Of a stretch of 32,290 nucleotides of DNA, positions 16,427 to 25,402 are shown piece after piece; positions within the stretch are counted from its first letter, which is position 1; the number at the start of each line of letters is the position of its first letter. The stretch is from Pseudomonadota bacterium (GTDB taxonomy: Bacteria > Pseudomonadota > Alphaproteobacteria > Rhizobiales > Hyphomicrobiaceae), in assembly GCA_003242645.1 (NCBI GenBank), contig QGVC01000005.1:1-32290 (forward strand), read 5' to 3'. Below the pieces are notes generated by a model. That model was given only the letters and a program-made list of their open reading frames with translations. It was not told the DNA's origin and did no database searches. Position numbers and translations under genes: made by a program.

Positions 16427-17398
16427 TCAGCCCCACAGGCGTGGATCCGGCGGTGAAATCATCCCGTCGCGGATTTCAAGCCCCCACTCACGATCGCGCG
16501 CGAGCAGGAGAGGGCCATCGAGATCCACCCAGTCGGCAAGCTGCGCGACAAGCAGGGCCGGGGCCATCGCCAAAGAAGTGGCGACCATACAACCCGTCAT
16601 GATCCGAAAACCAAGCCGCCGCGCTTCCCGCGCCATCCGCAGGGCTTCGGTCAAGCCTCCTGTCTTGTCGAGCTTGATATTGACCGCATCGTAGCGGTCG
16701 CGAAGGGCAGCAAGGTCGTCAGTAGTATGAGCAGATTCGTCAGCGCAAACCGGGACGGGGCGATGAACGCGTGCAAGCTCTGCGTCGTCATCTGCCGGCA
16801 GCGGTTGCTCGATGAGCTCGAATCCTGTTTCGGCAGCGACGCTGAGGAGATGAGCGAGGTCGCTTGATTGCCAGCCCTCGTTGGCGTCAGCGACCAGACG
16901 AGCGTCAGGCCGCGCGTCCCGCACGGCGCGCATACGTTCCGCGTCCCCCGGGCGGCCAAGCTTCAGCTTGAGAAGCGGCAGGTGCGGCACAGCCCGCGCC
17001 GCCGTGGCCATGGCTTCCGGCGTATCGAGGCTTAGCGTGTAGCAGGTGAGGACCGGCTTGAGGGGGGCAAGGCCGGCGATTTCTGCGGCCCGCCGACCGG
17101 TGCGCTTGGCTTCCAGGTCCCACAGGGCGCAATCGAGCGCGTTGCGGGCAGCGTCAGCGGGCCAGTCTTGCAAGAGGTCGCGATCGAGATCGGCGGGTGC
17201 TGCTTTGATGGCACGCAGCGTTGCTTCCGGGGTCTGGCCGTAGCGCGGATAGGGTACGCATTCACCGCGCCCCGTATAAACGCCGTCGGACACTTGCGCC
17301 ACGACGACCTCGGCTTCCCGCTTGGCACCGCGTGAGATCACGAAGGCGTTGGCCAGCGGCCAGCGCTCAATTTGAGCATCAATGACGAGCTTTTGCAT
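16427..17398 (-). CDS. Dipeptide epimerase (L-Ala-D/L-Glu epimerase type, enolase superfamily)
   Basis: Likely epimerises L-Ala-D-Glu to L-Ala-L-Glu during murein peptide recycling. The 323-residue enolase-superfamily protein has the KxK catalytic pair (Lys144, Lys146 in LLKLKLG). Metal ligands are Asp171 (DANEGW), Glu197 (IEQPLP) and Asp220 (CADES). The second-side catalytic lysine is Lys242 in VNIKLDKTGG, and MVATSLAMAPA comes near 270. These match the AE-epimerase/YcjG/YkfB subgroup, though dipeptide specificity varies within it and DgcA-type members act in D-glutamate metabolism. ATG at 17398 was chosen; a GTG at 17407 is in frame. It lies 31 bp downstream of the giant scaffold gene on the same strand and is followed by a terminator, so the two probably form an operon. 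Confidence 0.88.
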   Translation of the reverse strand: MQKLVIDAQIERWPLANAFVISRGAKREAEVVVAQVSDGVYTGRGECVPYPRYGQTPEATLRAIKAAPADLDRDLLQDWPADAARNALDCALWDLEAKRTGRRAAEIAGLAPLKPVLTCYTLSLDTPEAMATAARAVPHLPLLKLKLGRPGDAERMRAVRDARPDARLVADANEGWQSSDLAHLLSVAAETGFELIEQPLPADDDAELARVHRPVPVCADESAHTTDDLAALRDRYDAVNIKLDKTGGLTEALRMAREARRLGFRIMTGCMVATSLAMAPALLVAQLADWVDLDGPLLLARDREWGLEIRDGMISPPDPRLWG

Positions 17399-17429
17399 AG
17401 CCCGCACTTGCTGCCGCGCGGGGCGTTCG

Positions 17430-20400
17430 TCAAGAGAGGCGGCCGCTGGCGTGCGCGAGGAACAGGTAAACCCGCCCGGTATCCGATACGAGACGGTTGG
17501 CTAGCACCCGAGCATCGCCGGTCTGATGCTCGGTATCACGCAGCGACTGCTCGAAGTCGTCGAGGTACCGGTCGACCATCTCCCGGAAGGACGGATCGGA
17601 CCGATAGCGGCTGCTCACCTCGTCGAAGGCTGCGCGCCCCTCAGCCGTATAAAGGCTGCGCACCATGATGCCCCGTTGACCAGCCCGGAACCGCGACCAG
17701 ATGGCGGATGCAGTGGCCTGGTCAAGAGCACGCGCGAGCACGTCGATGTCGATGGTCGGACGCGATGGCGGCGGGGGAGGCGGCTGATGGTGCTGGTGTG
17801 ACGCGTCGTCGTCGCGCGATGCCCGGGCCAAGAGATCGCCGAGCGACCAGCTCTCGCGGCTCTCGCCAGAGCCGTTTTGGTCAGCCATTTCGGTGAAGAT
17901 GGAGGATTGGCCGGACTTCCGCTGACGCTGGCCAAGCTCATTGGCGAGCGTTGATGTCAGCGAGCTCAAGGAGCGGTGCCGCGGAGGCTCGTCGGAAGGG
18001 ATGGGTGTCAGAGCCCCGCCGGAAATGGGCTCCGGCGGTGGTATGACGTCGCGCCGTGCCGCCTCGCGAGCAGTCAGATTGGACAGCTCCTCCAAGGCGC
18101 GGACTTGGTCGCTCAGGGCCTTGCGGAGAGCCTCGGAGCCTTCGCGGGTCGCAAGCGGGAGGGCTTCGATCTCCTTACGGAGCCGTGCCTGCTCCGCAGC
18201 CAGCTCGGCCGCAGCTCGCTGCGCGTAATTGCGGACCTCCGCCGAGGTGGCGTTGAACTGCGATTGCAGCTGGGCGAGCTGCTCCGTGACCTGACGAGAT
18301 ACACGCGAAAATCTGGCCGTGAGCTCGTCGAAAGCGCGATCGGCCTCCACGTTGGCGGCAATTTTCATGCGCTCGATCTCGGCAATCGCCGAACGTGAGC
18401 GTGCCTCGGCATTTTTCGTCAGCTCTTGCGTCAGCTGACGGGCGCGCTGCTCTGCCTGTGTGAGTGAGCCTTCGAGCGAGGAGGAGGCGCCGTACATGAT
18501 CCGGCTCATCTCCTCGGCGCTGGCGGTCAGGCGTTCCAGTGTTTCGCTGAGCTGCTCCTGCCGGCGCTGCAGCGTCGCGTCGATCTTGTAGTTCGCAGAT
18601 TCCAAAGCATTGGCAGCCAGCATGATCGACTGGCCCTGGCTTTCGAACCGGTTCGTCACGCTGTTGATCTGAGAAAGAAGGTTCTCGGAGATGTTCTTGA
18701 GCAGCTCCGACTGGGTCGCGAGCCCCTCGATGGCTTTGATCGACTGCCGCGTGATGTTCTCGCTCGTGCGGCGAACGGCGGCGATGCCCTGCATGAGAGT
18801 CTCGTCCAGCTCGTTCGCTTGCTGGCCGAGGGCATCGCGCAAGCCGCGGGCGTGATTCTCCAGCGCGTTGGTCAGTGCCTCGGTCTTTTCGCCGATGGCG
18901 CTGTCGATCGCTCTGGTCGAGTTTAGAATTGCCTCGTCGAAAGCTTTCAACCGTTCCGTAAACGCTCTGTCGAGCGCAGCGGTGCGCTCGACGAGCTGCA
19001 TATCCAGCGCCTGCGCGCGATTGGCCAGGGTATTGTCGAGCGCTCGCGCATACTCTTCGAAGAGCGCCTGCATCTGCTCGGTGCGAGCATTGAGCGCAGT
19101 GCCGAGCGCAGCCGTATAGTTCTGCAGGACGGACTGCATCTCGTGCGTTCGCGAGCCGAGGGTATGCTCAAGGCGGCCGGTCTGCTCGGCGAGCGCAGTT
19201 TCGAGCGCGGTCAGATTTTGCGCAGCGCCTTCAATGATGGCTGCGAGCTTGGCCTGCTGCCCCGACAACTTCTCAATAAGAACAGGCACCTCGCTCGCGA
19301 TGCTCTTGAGAGCTTCGTTGACCCGCTCCGTCGTATTGAGCAGGGCATTGCGCTCGCCCGACAGCTCCTGGATCAGGCTCCGGATCCGACGCTCGTTATC
19401 CTCGTAGGAGCGTTCGAGCGCGGTCACCTCGTTGTGGACCAGAGCCTCCAGCTCCCCGGCACGGCCGAGCGCCCGCGAGACCGCCTCGTTCATGAACGCG
19501 ACCTGCCGGCGGACTGCCTGGCCAAGGGACGCGATGGACTGCTCCGCGCTGCGGTCCGGCTCAGCGAGCCTGACAGCGACCTCCGTCATCGCCGTCGAGC
19601 GCAACCGCAGGTCCTCGGTGCGCCAGATCAGCAGGGCCAGGAACCAGAAGAGAGCGATGGGACCCACGACTGTCGCGAAGGCGGTCAAGGTTGAGGGCCG
19701 TCCGATCGCATCGAGAAACCCTACGGCATCAGCAAGCTCGCGGCTGATGAACGCCCACGTGAACGCCACCCCGACGGCTGCCCAGACACCGCTCGCTGCC
19801 GCTGCATACAGGAACGGCTTGTTCGACGGCCGCTCGTTGAGCGCGTAGATCAGCCCACCAATCGAGGGCACATCGTCGTTGGCAGCGATGCGCGCACGAG
19901 ACGGCCCGGCCGGCCGGCGGCGCGCCGGTCTGCGTTCCGTTGTCTCTTCGGCCTCCGCCCGGGGCTGGTCGGGAGCTCCGGGCTCTTCAGTCTTGGCCGG
20001 GTCGGGTGGAGATGAGGGCCAAGGCTGAGCCGCTGGGTCCGCTGCGAACGGGCGCGGCTTCTCCTCCACCTCGGCTCTGGGCTGCGGCCGCGCGGCGGCC
20101 GCCCCTTGCGCGCCGACAGGCGTAGGCCTCCTCTGGAGCTCTGAGAGCTTCAAAGGCAGCACGACCTTCGAGGACTCCGGTGGCGGAGGAGGACGCTTCG
20201 GAAGCGGCGGCGGAGTCTTGGGCGTGGGCTTTGCAGGCTCCCCAGTCGACGGTTTCGCGGCTTCGGATGGGTTAGAAGCAGCTGGCGAGTCGGCCCGAGC
20301 CTCAGTTGGAGGTGGAGCTGTCGTGGCCTCCGCGGAAGGTGGGGCCGGAAGCGGAATGGGCTTGCTGGCGCCCGAATCCGCAGAGGAGGCGGCGGCTGGG

Positions 20401-20576
20401 TCAGCAGCCTTGGACGCTGCAGGTGGCAGAGGAGGCGGCCCAGGCGGAGTCGGCTTGGTCTCGGCAGCAGGAGCTGGCTTGTTTTCGGCAGAAGAAGCTT
20501 TGGGCGCAGCCGCCGACTTTCCCACCAGAGACAAGTCAGGCGTCTTGTCCCGCTTCGTCTTCGGGTCCTGAGCCAT
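17430..20576 (-). CDS. Giant coiled-coil membrane protein, polar growth-ring (GPR/RgsE)-like scaffold
   Basis: The 1048-residue product has a Pro/Ala-rich disordered N-terminus (1-230) with polyproline patches (about 43-51, 120-133) and two TM helices (about 255-277 and 297-317). A long helical rod (about 340-840) has apolipoprotein-like 11/22-residue periodicity, e.g. GSRTHEMQ at 474 recurring as NARTEQMQ at 496. A Pro-rich linker (843-940) leads to a conserved-looking C-terminal domain (about 941-1048, ending TGRVYLFLAHASGRLS). This layout resembles GPR of Agrobacterium and RgsE of Sinorhizobium, membrane-bound scaffolds that ring the growing pole of Rhizobiales, but at about half the length I recall for GPR. 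The assignment is by architecture, not alignment. It is cotranscribed with the dipeptide epimerase by spacing (31 bp). Start ATG at 20576; a palindrome lies 45 bp upstream. Confidence 0.7.
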   Translation of the reverse strand: MAQDPKTKRDKTPDLSLVGKSAAAPKASSAENKPAPAAETKPTPPGPPPLPPAASKAADPAAASSADSGASKPIPLPAPPSAEATTAPPPTEARADSPAASNPSEAAKPSTGEPAKPTPKTPPPLPKRPPPPPESSKVVLPLKLSELQRRPTPVGAQGAAAARPQPRAEVEEKPRPFAADPAAQPWPSSPPDPAKTEEPGAPDQPRAEAEETTERRPARRRPAGPSRARIAANDDVPSIGGLIYALNERPSNKPFLYAAAASGVWAAVGVAFTWAFISRELADAVGFLDAIGRPSTLTAFATVVGPIALFWFLALLIWRTEDLRLRSTAMTEVAVRLAEPDRSAEQSIASLGQAVRRQVAFMNEAVSRALGRAGELEALVHNEVTALERSYEDNERRIRSLIQELSGERNALLNTTERVNEALKSIASEVPVLIEKLSGQQAKLAAIIEGAAQNLTALETALAEQTGRLEHTLGSRTHEMQSVLQNYTAALGTALNARTEQMQALFEEYARALDNTLANRAQALDMQLVERTAALDRAFTERLKAFDEAILNSTRAIDSAIGEKTEALTNALENHARGLRDALGQQANELDETLMQGIAAVRRTSENITRQSIKAIEGLATQSELLKNISENLLSQINSVTNRFESQGQSIMLAANALESANYKIDATLQRRQEQLSETLERLTASAEEMSRIMYGASSSLEGSLTQAEQRARQLTQELTKNAEARSRSAIAEIERMKIAANVEADRAFDELTARFSRVSRQVTEQLAQLQSQFNATSAEVRNYAQRAAAELAAEQARLRKEIEALPLATREGSEALRKALSDQVRALEELSNLTAREAARRDVIPPPEPISGGALTPIPSDEPPRHRSLSSLTSTLANELGQRQRKSGQSSIFTEMADQNGSGESRESWSLGDLLARASRDDDASHQHHQPPPPPPSRPTIDIDVLARALDQATASAIWSRFRAGQRGIMVRSLYTAEGRAAFDEVSSRYRSDPSFREMVDRYLDDFEQSLRDTEHQTGDARVLANRLVSDTGRVYLFLAHASGRLS

Positions 20577-20906
20577 TCAGTTGTCCGACGTCCCCTCGCG
20601 CCTTAACGGCGCCCCCCACACATGCACTAAGTACTAGTGCATACGACGGGCGAGTCCCAAGATGGCATTTGCTGAACCACGACCGAACAGGAGGTTGTTC
20701 CGCAACGCAGACCCACCCTAAACCTCAAGTAGTCGTCATTTTAGGCGAAACGATGGAGCGCCACTCGCCCAGAGTTATCAGTCCGTTGCAATAAAGAATG
20801 CATACGGATTGATTTGGGCTAACCTGATGTTATCGCCATCCTCTGTAAGTTGCGTCGAGAGTTGTGGACGACTCTTCGATGGCAAGGCGGACAAAAGGAT
20901 GGTGTC
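20577..20906. other. Divergent intergenic region between scaffold gene and hpt
   Basis: This 330-bp stretch separates divergent genes and must hold both promoters. It contains one clear element, the palindrome at 20622-20642, and is less GC-rich toward the hpt side (20780-20860). I see no ORF with coding character, RNA gene or terminator. An in-frame TTG at 20850 and GTG at 20907 are candidate hpt starts. Confidence 0.6.
20622..20642. promoter_or_regulatory. Perfect 8-bp palindrome upstream of the scaffold gene (candidate operator)
   Basis: The arms ATGCACTA (20622-20629) and TAGTGCAT (20635-20642) are exact inverted repeats with a 5-nt centre. The position, 45-66 bp upstream of the scaffold start, and the dyad symmetry suit a dimeric regulator. 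No T-run follows. I cannot match it to a known regulator. Confidence 0.5.
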
Positions 20907-21332
20907 GTGCAAGAGGGCCAGCGAATCGAAAAAGGCGCAGTCCATCGGCAAAACGAATCAGCTCAACGAGACAGGTGCGAACTTAGGACCTTCGCACCGA
21001 TCGACCTCGATCACTTACGCCGCCAAACGCTTGGCGACGAGAGGCTTACACGCGAGGTGCTGGATCTCTTCCTTGCGCAGGCGCCTGAACTCGTGGCCGA
21101 TATCAAGTCCGCGAGGAGCGAGGCGTCGCAGCAAGCTGCAGCCCACAAGCTAAAGGGCATGTCACGGGCTATCGGCGCCTGGGCCGTCGCGAATTCGGCA
21201 GAGGCTGTCGAACGGGCAGCAAAGGATTTGGACGAGGCTGACGCCCTCGGCGACTCTCTCGAAAAGGCGGTCGAGGATGCTCTCCGATTCATCGCGAGAC
21301 TTGAAAGGTACGTTATGAGCTGCGGGGACTGA
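20907..21332 (+). CDS. Histidine phosphotransfer (Hpt) domain protein
   Basis: Small phosphorelay intermediate. The 141-residue protein carries an Hpt four-helix bundle in about residues 30-135. The phosphorylatable His80 is in AAAHKLKGMSRAIGA, and upstream helices read IDLDHLRRQTLGDERLTREVLDLFL. The GTG at 20907 is preferred because AAGGA lies 7 bp upstream; a TTG at 20850 would add an uncharacteristic Arg/Trp-rich leader. No hybrid kinase is adjacent, so its partners are unknown. The response regulator at 23155 is of the OmpR type, usually fed directly by a kinase, so a link is only speculation. Confidence 0.8.
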   Translation: MQEGQRIEKGAVHRQNESAQRDRCELRTFAPIDLDHLRRQTLGDERLTREVLDLFLAQAPELVADIKSARSEASQQAAAHKLKGMSRAIGAWAVANSAEAVERAAKDLDEADALGDSLEKAVEDALRFIARLERYVMSCGD

Positions 21333-21657
21333 GTTGCAATGCGCTTCTGAGCGGTCAGCGTGGGGCACCCGCAATTAGTGGTTGTTCGGCCTCGCGGACG
21401 AAATGTGTCTGAGAGAGCCGCGGCAAGCTTACCAAAGGTTTCGGGCCAAACCGGTCCATCAACCCTCGCATACCTGCGTCGGGTGTGCGCTTGAATTCGG
21501 GACCCTATATGTCTATCAATTCGCCCGCTTATGACGGACGCGAGTAGGGCTCGAGGCGGCTCCCAGGCTGGCAAGACGCGGGAGTGCGTCATCCTCACCC
21601 CGTTGGATCCTCAGTCGACGCACGTGAATACGCGCTGCCAGGGAGCATAAAGCACGT
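21333..21657 (+). other. Intergenic region before the ferredoxin gene
   Basis: A 325-bp stretch without coding character. A weak promoter candidate is TTGAAT (21491-21496) and TATCAA (21514-21519), 17 bp apart, about 140 bp upstream of the ferredoxin ATG. No terminator of good quality is seen after hpt, and no RNA gene is recognised. Confidence 0.4.
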
Positions 21658-21978
21658 ATGGTCAAGATCACATTCGTCCAGCCGGATGGGTCTCAGCAGG
21701 TCGTAGATGCGACGCCAGGCATGACCGTCATGGAGGCGGCCAAGGCGAACCTGGTGCCCGGCATCGAGGCCGAGTGCGGGGGCGCCTGCGCATGCGCGAC
21801 CTGCCACGTTTACGTCGACCCCGAATGGCGCGAGAAGACGGGCGAACCTTCCGAAATGGAGGAGGACATGCTCGACTTCGCGTTCGACGTACGCGAGGAA
21901 AGCCGCCTGAGCTGCCAGATCAAAGTCACCGAAGAGCTTGACGGGCTCGTTGTGCGGGTGCCCGAGAAGCAATTCTGA
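21658..21978 (+). CDS. [2Fe-2S] ferredoxin, adrenodoxin/ISC type
   Basis: Single-electron carrier of 106 residues. Cluster ligands follow the adrenodoxin/ISC pattern: Cys40, Cys46, Cys49 and Cys86 (C-x5-C-x2-C...C), with an extra Cys44 between the first two. CHVYVD after the third Cys and ESRLSCQI around the fourth are typical. Likely partners are P450s, [Fe-S] assembly or the reductase encoded next downstream. It lies 107 bp before the ferredoxin-NADP reductase gene on the same strand, suggesting an electron-transfer pair. It is not the isc-operon copy by context, since no isc or hsc genes are present. Confidence 0.93.
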   Translation: MVKITFVQPDGSQQVVDATPGMTVMEAAKANLVPGIEAECGGACACATCHVYVDPEWREKTGEPSEMEEDMLDFAFDVREESRLSCQIKVTEELDGLVVRVPEKQF

Positions 21979-22010
21979 GGGCTTTGGCTTCGACTCGCCG
22001 GTGCGGGTGA

Positions 22011-23144
<1,134 letters not shown>

Positions 23145-23154
23145 CCCGATCCTC

Positions 23155-23895
23155 TCATTGTTCAGTCACATCGGCTGTAAGCGTGTAGCCCACGCCGCGT
23201 ACCGTCTTGATCAACCGCGGTCGCTCGGGATCGGGCTCGATCTTGCGCCTGAGCCGCACGATGAGGTTGTCGATGCTGCGGTCGTATGGCGTCCAGTCAT
23301 GCCCCTTCAGCCCGTCCATGATCTGGTCGCGGGACATCACCCGGTTGGCGTTCTTCGCCAGCAATAGGAGCAGGTCGAACTCACTCGTCGTGAGCTCCCG
23401 AGGTGTCCCGCAGGGCTGCCTCAGCTCCCGCTTGGCGGGATCGAGCACCCAGCCGTCGAACTTGATCGTCTTGACAGTCGGCGCGGAGGAGGCCGGTGCG
23501 CTCTGTGCCGGGGCAGCGGCCGCGGCGGAGCGGCGGAGGACGGCGCGCACGCGAGCCAGCACCTCCCGGAGATGGAAGGGCTTTGTAATGTAATCATCGG
23601 CGCCGATTTCGAGCCCGACCACCCTGTCGATGGTGTCTCCCTTGCCCGTCACCATGATGATCGGGGTCGACAGCTTCGCGCGAATCTCTCGCGCAACGGC
23701 CAAGCCATCGCCGTCCGGCAGATTGAGGTCGAGTGTGACGAGATCGAAGGTGGACTGGCTCAGAAGCTGCAGCGCTTCGGCGCTCCCGCCGGCTTCGGTT
23801 ACCTTGTAGCCTTCGCTTTCGAAGCAGCGCCGCAGCAGAAGTCGCACCTTGGGCTCGTCATCGACGATGAGGATATGCGCTGGCCCCTTGTTCAT
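23155..23895 (-). CDS. OmpR-family response regulator (orphan)
   Basis: Two-component DNA-binding regulator of 246 residues. The receiver domain (about 7-120) has the acidic pocket Asp12/Asp13, phospho-acceptor Asp56 in LDLNLPDGDG and Lys106 in ITKPFH. An Ala/Pro-rich linker (about 123-142) leads to a winged-helix domain (about 145-242) with LTTSEFDLLLLL, RSIDNLIVRLRRKIE and TVRGVGYTL. No histidine kinase gene is adjacent, so it is an orphan in this window. It is divergent from the FNR/FixK-type gene, and tandem 10-bp repeats lie 45 bp upstream of its ATG (23895), where an OmpR-type protein could bind. Confidence 0.92.
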   Translation of the reverse strand: MNKGPAHILIVDDEPKVRLLLRRCFESEGYKVTEAGGSAEALQLLSQSTFDLVTLDLNLPDGDGLAVAREIRAKLSTPIIMVTGKGDTIDRVVGLEIGADDYITKPFHLREVLARVRAVLRRSAAAAAPAQSAPASSAPTVKTIKFDGWVLDPAKRELRQPCGTPRELTTSEFDLLLLLAKNANRVMSRDQIMDGLKGHDWTPYDRSIDNLIVRLRRKIEPDPERPRLIKTVRGVGYTLTADVTEQ

Positions 23896-23940
23896 ATCCC
23901 GTTCGAGCGTGGTCGTCTGCTAGCGCACTGTCGTCGACAC

Positions 23941-23960
23941 ATTCTTACAAATTCTTACAA
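23941..23960. repeat. Tandem 10-bp direct repeats between response regulator and FNR/FixK genes
   Basis: ATTCTTACAA occurs twice head to tail (23941-23950 and 23951-23960), followed by ATTTCTCAT, a degenerate third unit. OmpR-family proteins commonly bind direct repeats with about one helical turn spacing. This is therefore a candidate site for the adjacent regulator, acting on itself, on the FNR/FixK gene, or both. Confidence 0.5.
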
Positions 23961-24033
23961 ATTTCTCATCTGGTAGCGACACACGGCTGCTCCAATGCGC
24001 ACGTCGGCAGAACGGACGAGAAAGGAGCAGCCG

Positions 24034-24735
24034 ATGCTTGCCTTGGTAGCCTCTACTGAAAAGTATTCCCACGATAATGACTTGTTCACCGCCCGCAGCC
24101 CTTCTCTCGATAGTGCCTTCGACGGCTTTCTCCAGCCAGGGACAATCCAGTCCGTTGCGCCACGCGAGGACATCTTCCTCGACGGTGACGATGCCCGCTA
24201 CGTCTTCGAGGTCGTCGAGGGCATCGTCTGCGCCTATCGCATTCTGCCGGATGGCGAGCGCCACATCGTGTCGTTCTACTTCCCGGGCGACATGATTGGG
24301 AACTGCAACCTTGGAACCTACACCTATAGCGCCCAGGCTCTGACGCCCGTGCGGCTCCGCCGCATTCCTCGTGCCGTGATCGAGCGGACGCTGGCTCAGC
24401 GGCCGGAGCTGGCGCAGCGATTCCTCCGCCTGGCCGCATTGGAGCTCGCCGCCACCCGCGACCATCTGCTCTGCCTCGCCGCGAAGTCGGCAGATGCGAA
24501 GCTGGCCGCATTCCTGCTCGCGCTCTCTCGGCGCAACGAGGAGCAGGGAGAGGATCCCAACCAAATCCGGCTCCCGATGACGAGGCTGGATATAGCAGAC
24601 TATCTCGGCCTGACGATCGAGACCGTCAGCCGCACGCTCAGCAAGTTCAGGCGTAAGGGCCTCATCGAGCTGCCGCGAACGACAGTGGTGATCCTGAAGG
24701 ATCGCGAGAGGCTTGCCTGCATGGCCGATGCCTAA
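24034..24735 (+). CDS. CRP/FNR-family regulator, FixK-like (no Fe-S cysteine cluster)
   Basis: Transcriptional activator of 233 residues. A cyclic-nucleotide-binding-like beta-roll (about 30-120) and dimerisation helix (about 122-150) precede a C-terminal HTH (about 180-212). The recognition helix has Glu196, Ser199 and Arg200 in TIETVSR, the FNR-type pattern that reads TTGAT-N4-ATCAA. The N-terminal cysteine cluster of oxygen-sensing FNR is absent, so it is FixK/DNR-like and probably controlled by another sensor. The ATG at 24034 with AAAGGAG upstream is preferred over an ATG at 23995. FNR boxes lie directly downstream, before the 164-residue gene and fixN. Confidence 0.88.
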   Translation: MLALVASTEKYSHDNDLFTARSPSLDSAFDGFLQPGTIQSVAPREDIFLDGDDARYVFEVVEGIVCAYRILPDGERHIVSFYFPGDMIGNCNLGTYTYSAQALTPVRLRRIPRAVIERTLAQRPELAQRFLRLAALELAATRDHLLCLAAKSADAKLAAFLLALSRRNEEQGEDPNQIRLPMTRLDIADYLGLTIETVSRTLSKFRRKGLIELPRTTVVILKDRERLACMADA

Positions 24736-24780
24736 CCCGATGGAACTGGCCATTTTCCCCCGCGGCCATCGGCTAAGTAA

Positions 24781-24794
24781 CTGATCTAGATCAA
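24781..24794. promoter_or_regulatory. FNR/FixK box upstream of the 164-residue gene
   Basis: CTGATCTAGATCAA matches TTGAT-N4-ATCAA with one mismatch at the first base. It is centred 76 bp upstream of the ATG at 24864. If class II spacing holds, the start site would be near 24829, with TAATGG (24816-24821) as -10 element. Confidence 0.72.
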
Positions 24795-24863
24795 AGTGCG
24801 ATGCCGGTATCGGGGTAATGGTGCCAGTTCCACCGGGTGCGCGCGCCGCGGCGGGGATTCGGC

Positions 24864-25358
24864 ATGAATGACAACCAGAAAAATCAGGACAGCGAAAAGA
24901 TTAGGTACGCGCTCGGCCTCTTTGCGCGCATCGACGATCTCGAGAAGGCGATTCTCGCGATCAAGGCTGCAGAGCTGCCTCTGATCCAGGTGAAGGTGAT
25001 TGCCCCACCCGTGCCGCCTGGGACCGTTTCCGAATGGGGCCAGCGCATAGCTCCCCTTGGTGTGGAGACCTGGATTGTATCTGAAGCCAGCGGGCCCTGC
25101 CCGTGGGACATGGCGCCAGTTTCTCCAAAGCCTACGCATCCGCCCCGCACCAAGCGGGATGTCATGCCGAACTTTCACATCTGGGCCCTTGAGCGGCACG
25201 CGCAGCAGCTCGACCGTCATCTGCGTGCCGGCGGTGGCATCGCGGTCGTCCAGGTCAAGACGGACGCTGAGGAGCGAGTCGCTTACGCAATCCTCCTGCG
25301 TCATGCGACGGCCGGGGTGCAAACCCACGAAGTGAGAAACATCCAGGACAGCAGATAA
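24864..25358 (+). CDS. Conserved-looking hypothetical protein under an FNR/FixK box
   Basis: Not recognised. The 164-residue soluble protein begins MNDNQKNQDSEK. An N-terminal alpha/beta segment, YALGLFARIDDLEKAILAIKAAE (about 15-37), followed by LIQVKVIAPP, suggests a ferredoxin-like or stress-protein-like fold in which a strand is followed by an AI-rich helix. A Pro-rich central loop (about 75-100) leads to a second segment, NFHIWALERHAQQLDRHLRAGGGIAVVQVKTDAE (about 101-134), that may repeat the fold. No signal peptide, TM helix or cofactor motif is seen. An upstream FNR box and placement just before fixN imply expression under low oxygen. ATG 24864 was chosen; an upstream in-frame start at 24837 is less likely. 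Confidence 0.78.
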   Translation: MNDNQKNQDSEKIRYALGLFARIDDLEKAILAIKAAELPLIQVKVIAPPVPPGTVSEWGQRIAPLGVETWIVSEASGPCPWDMAPVSPKPTHPPRTKRDVMPNFHIWALERHAQQLDRHLRAGGGIAVVQVKTDAEERVAYAILLRHATAGVQTHEVRNIQDSR

Positions 25359-25402
25359 CTGCCAGTCTCGGGCGCGACTTCTTGGCCCAGACAGCCTTCA
25401 GC

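Noticed and set aside
24737..24772. CCGATGG/CCATCGG inverted repeat after the FixK-like gene as terminator
   Set aside because: 7-bp stem with a 22-nt loop and no T-run; may be a weak terminator but not supportable as a feature.
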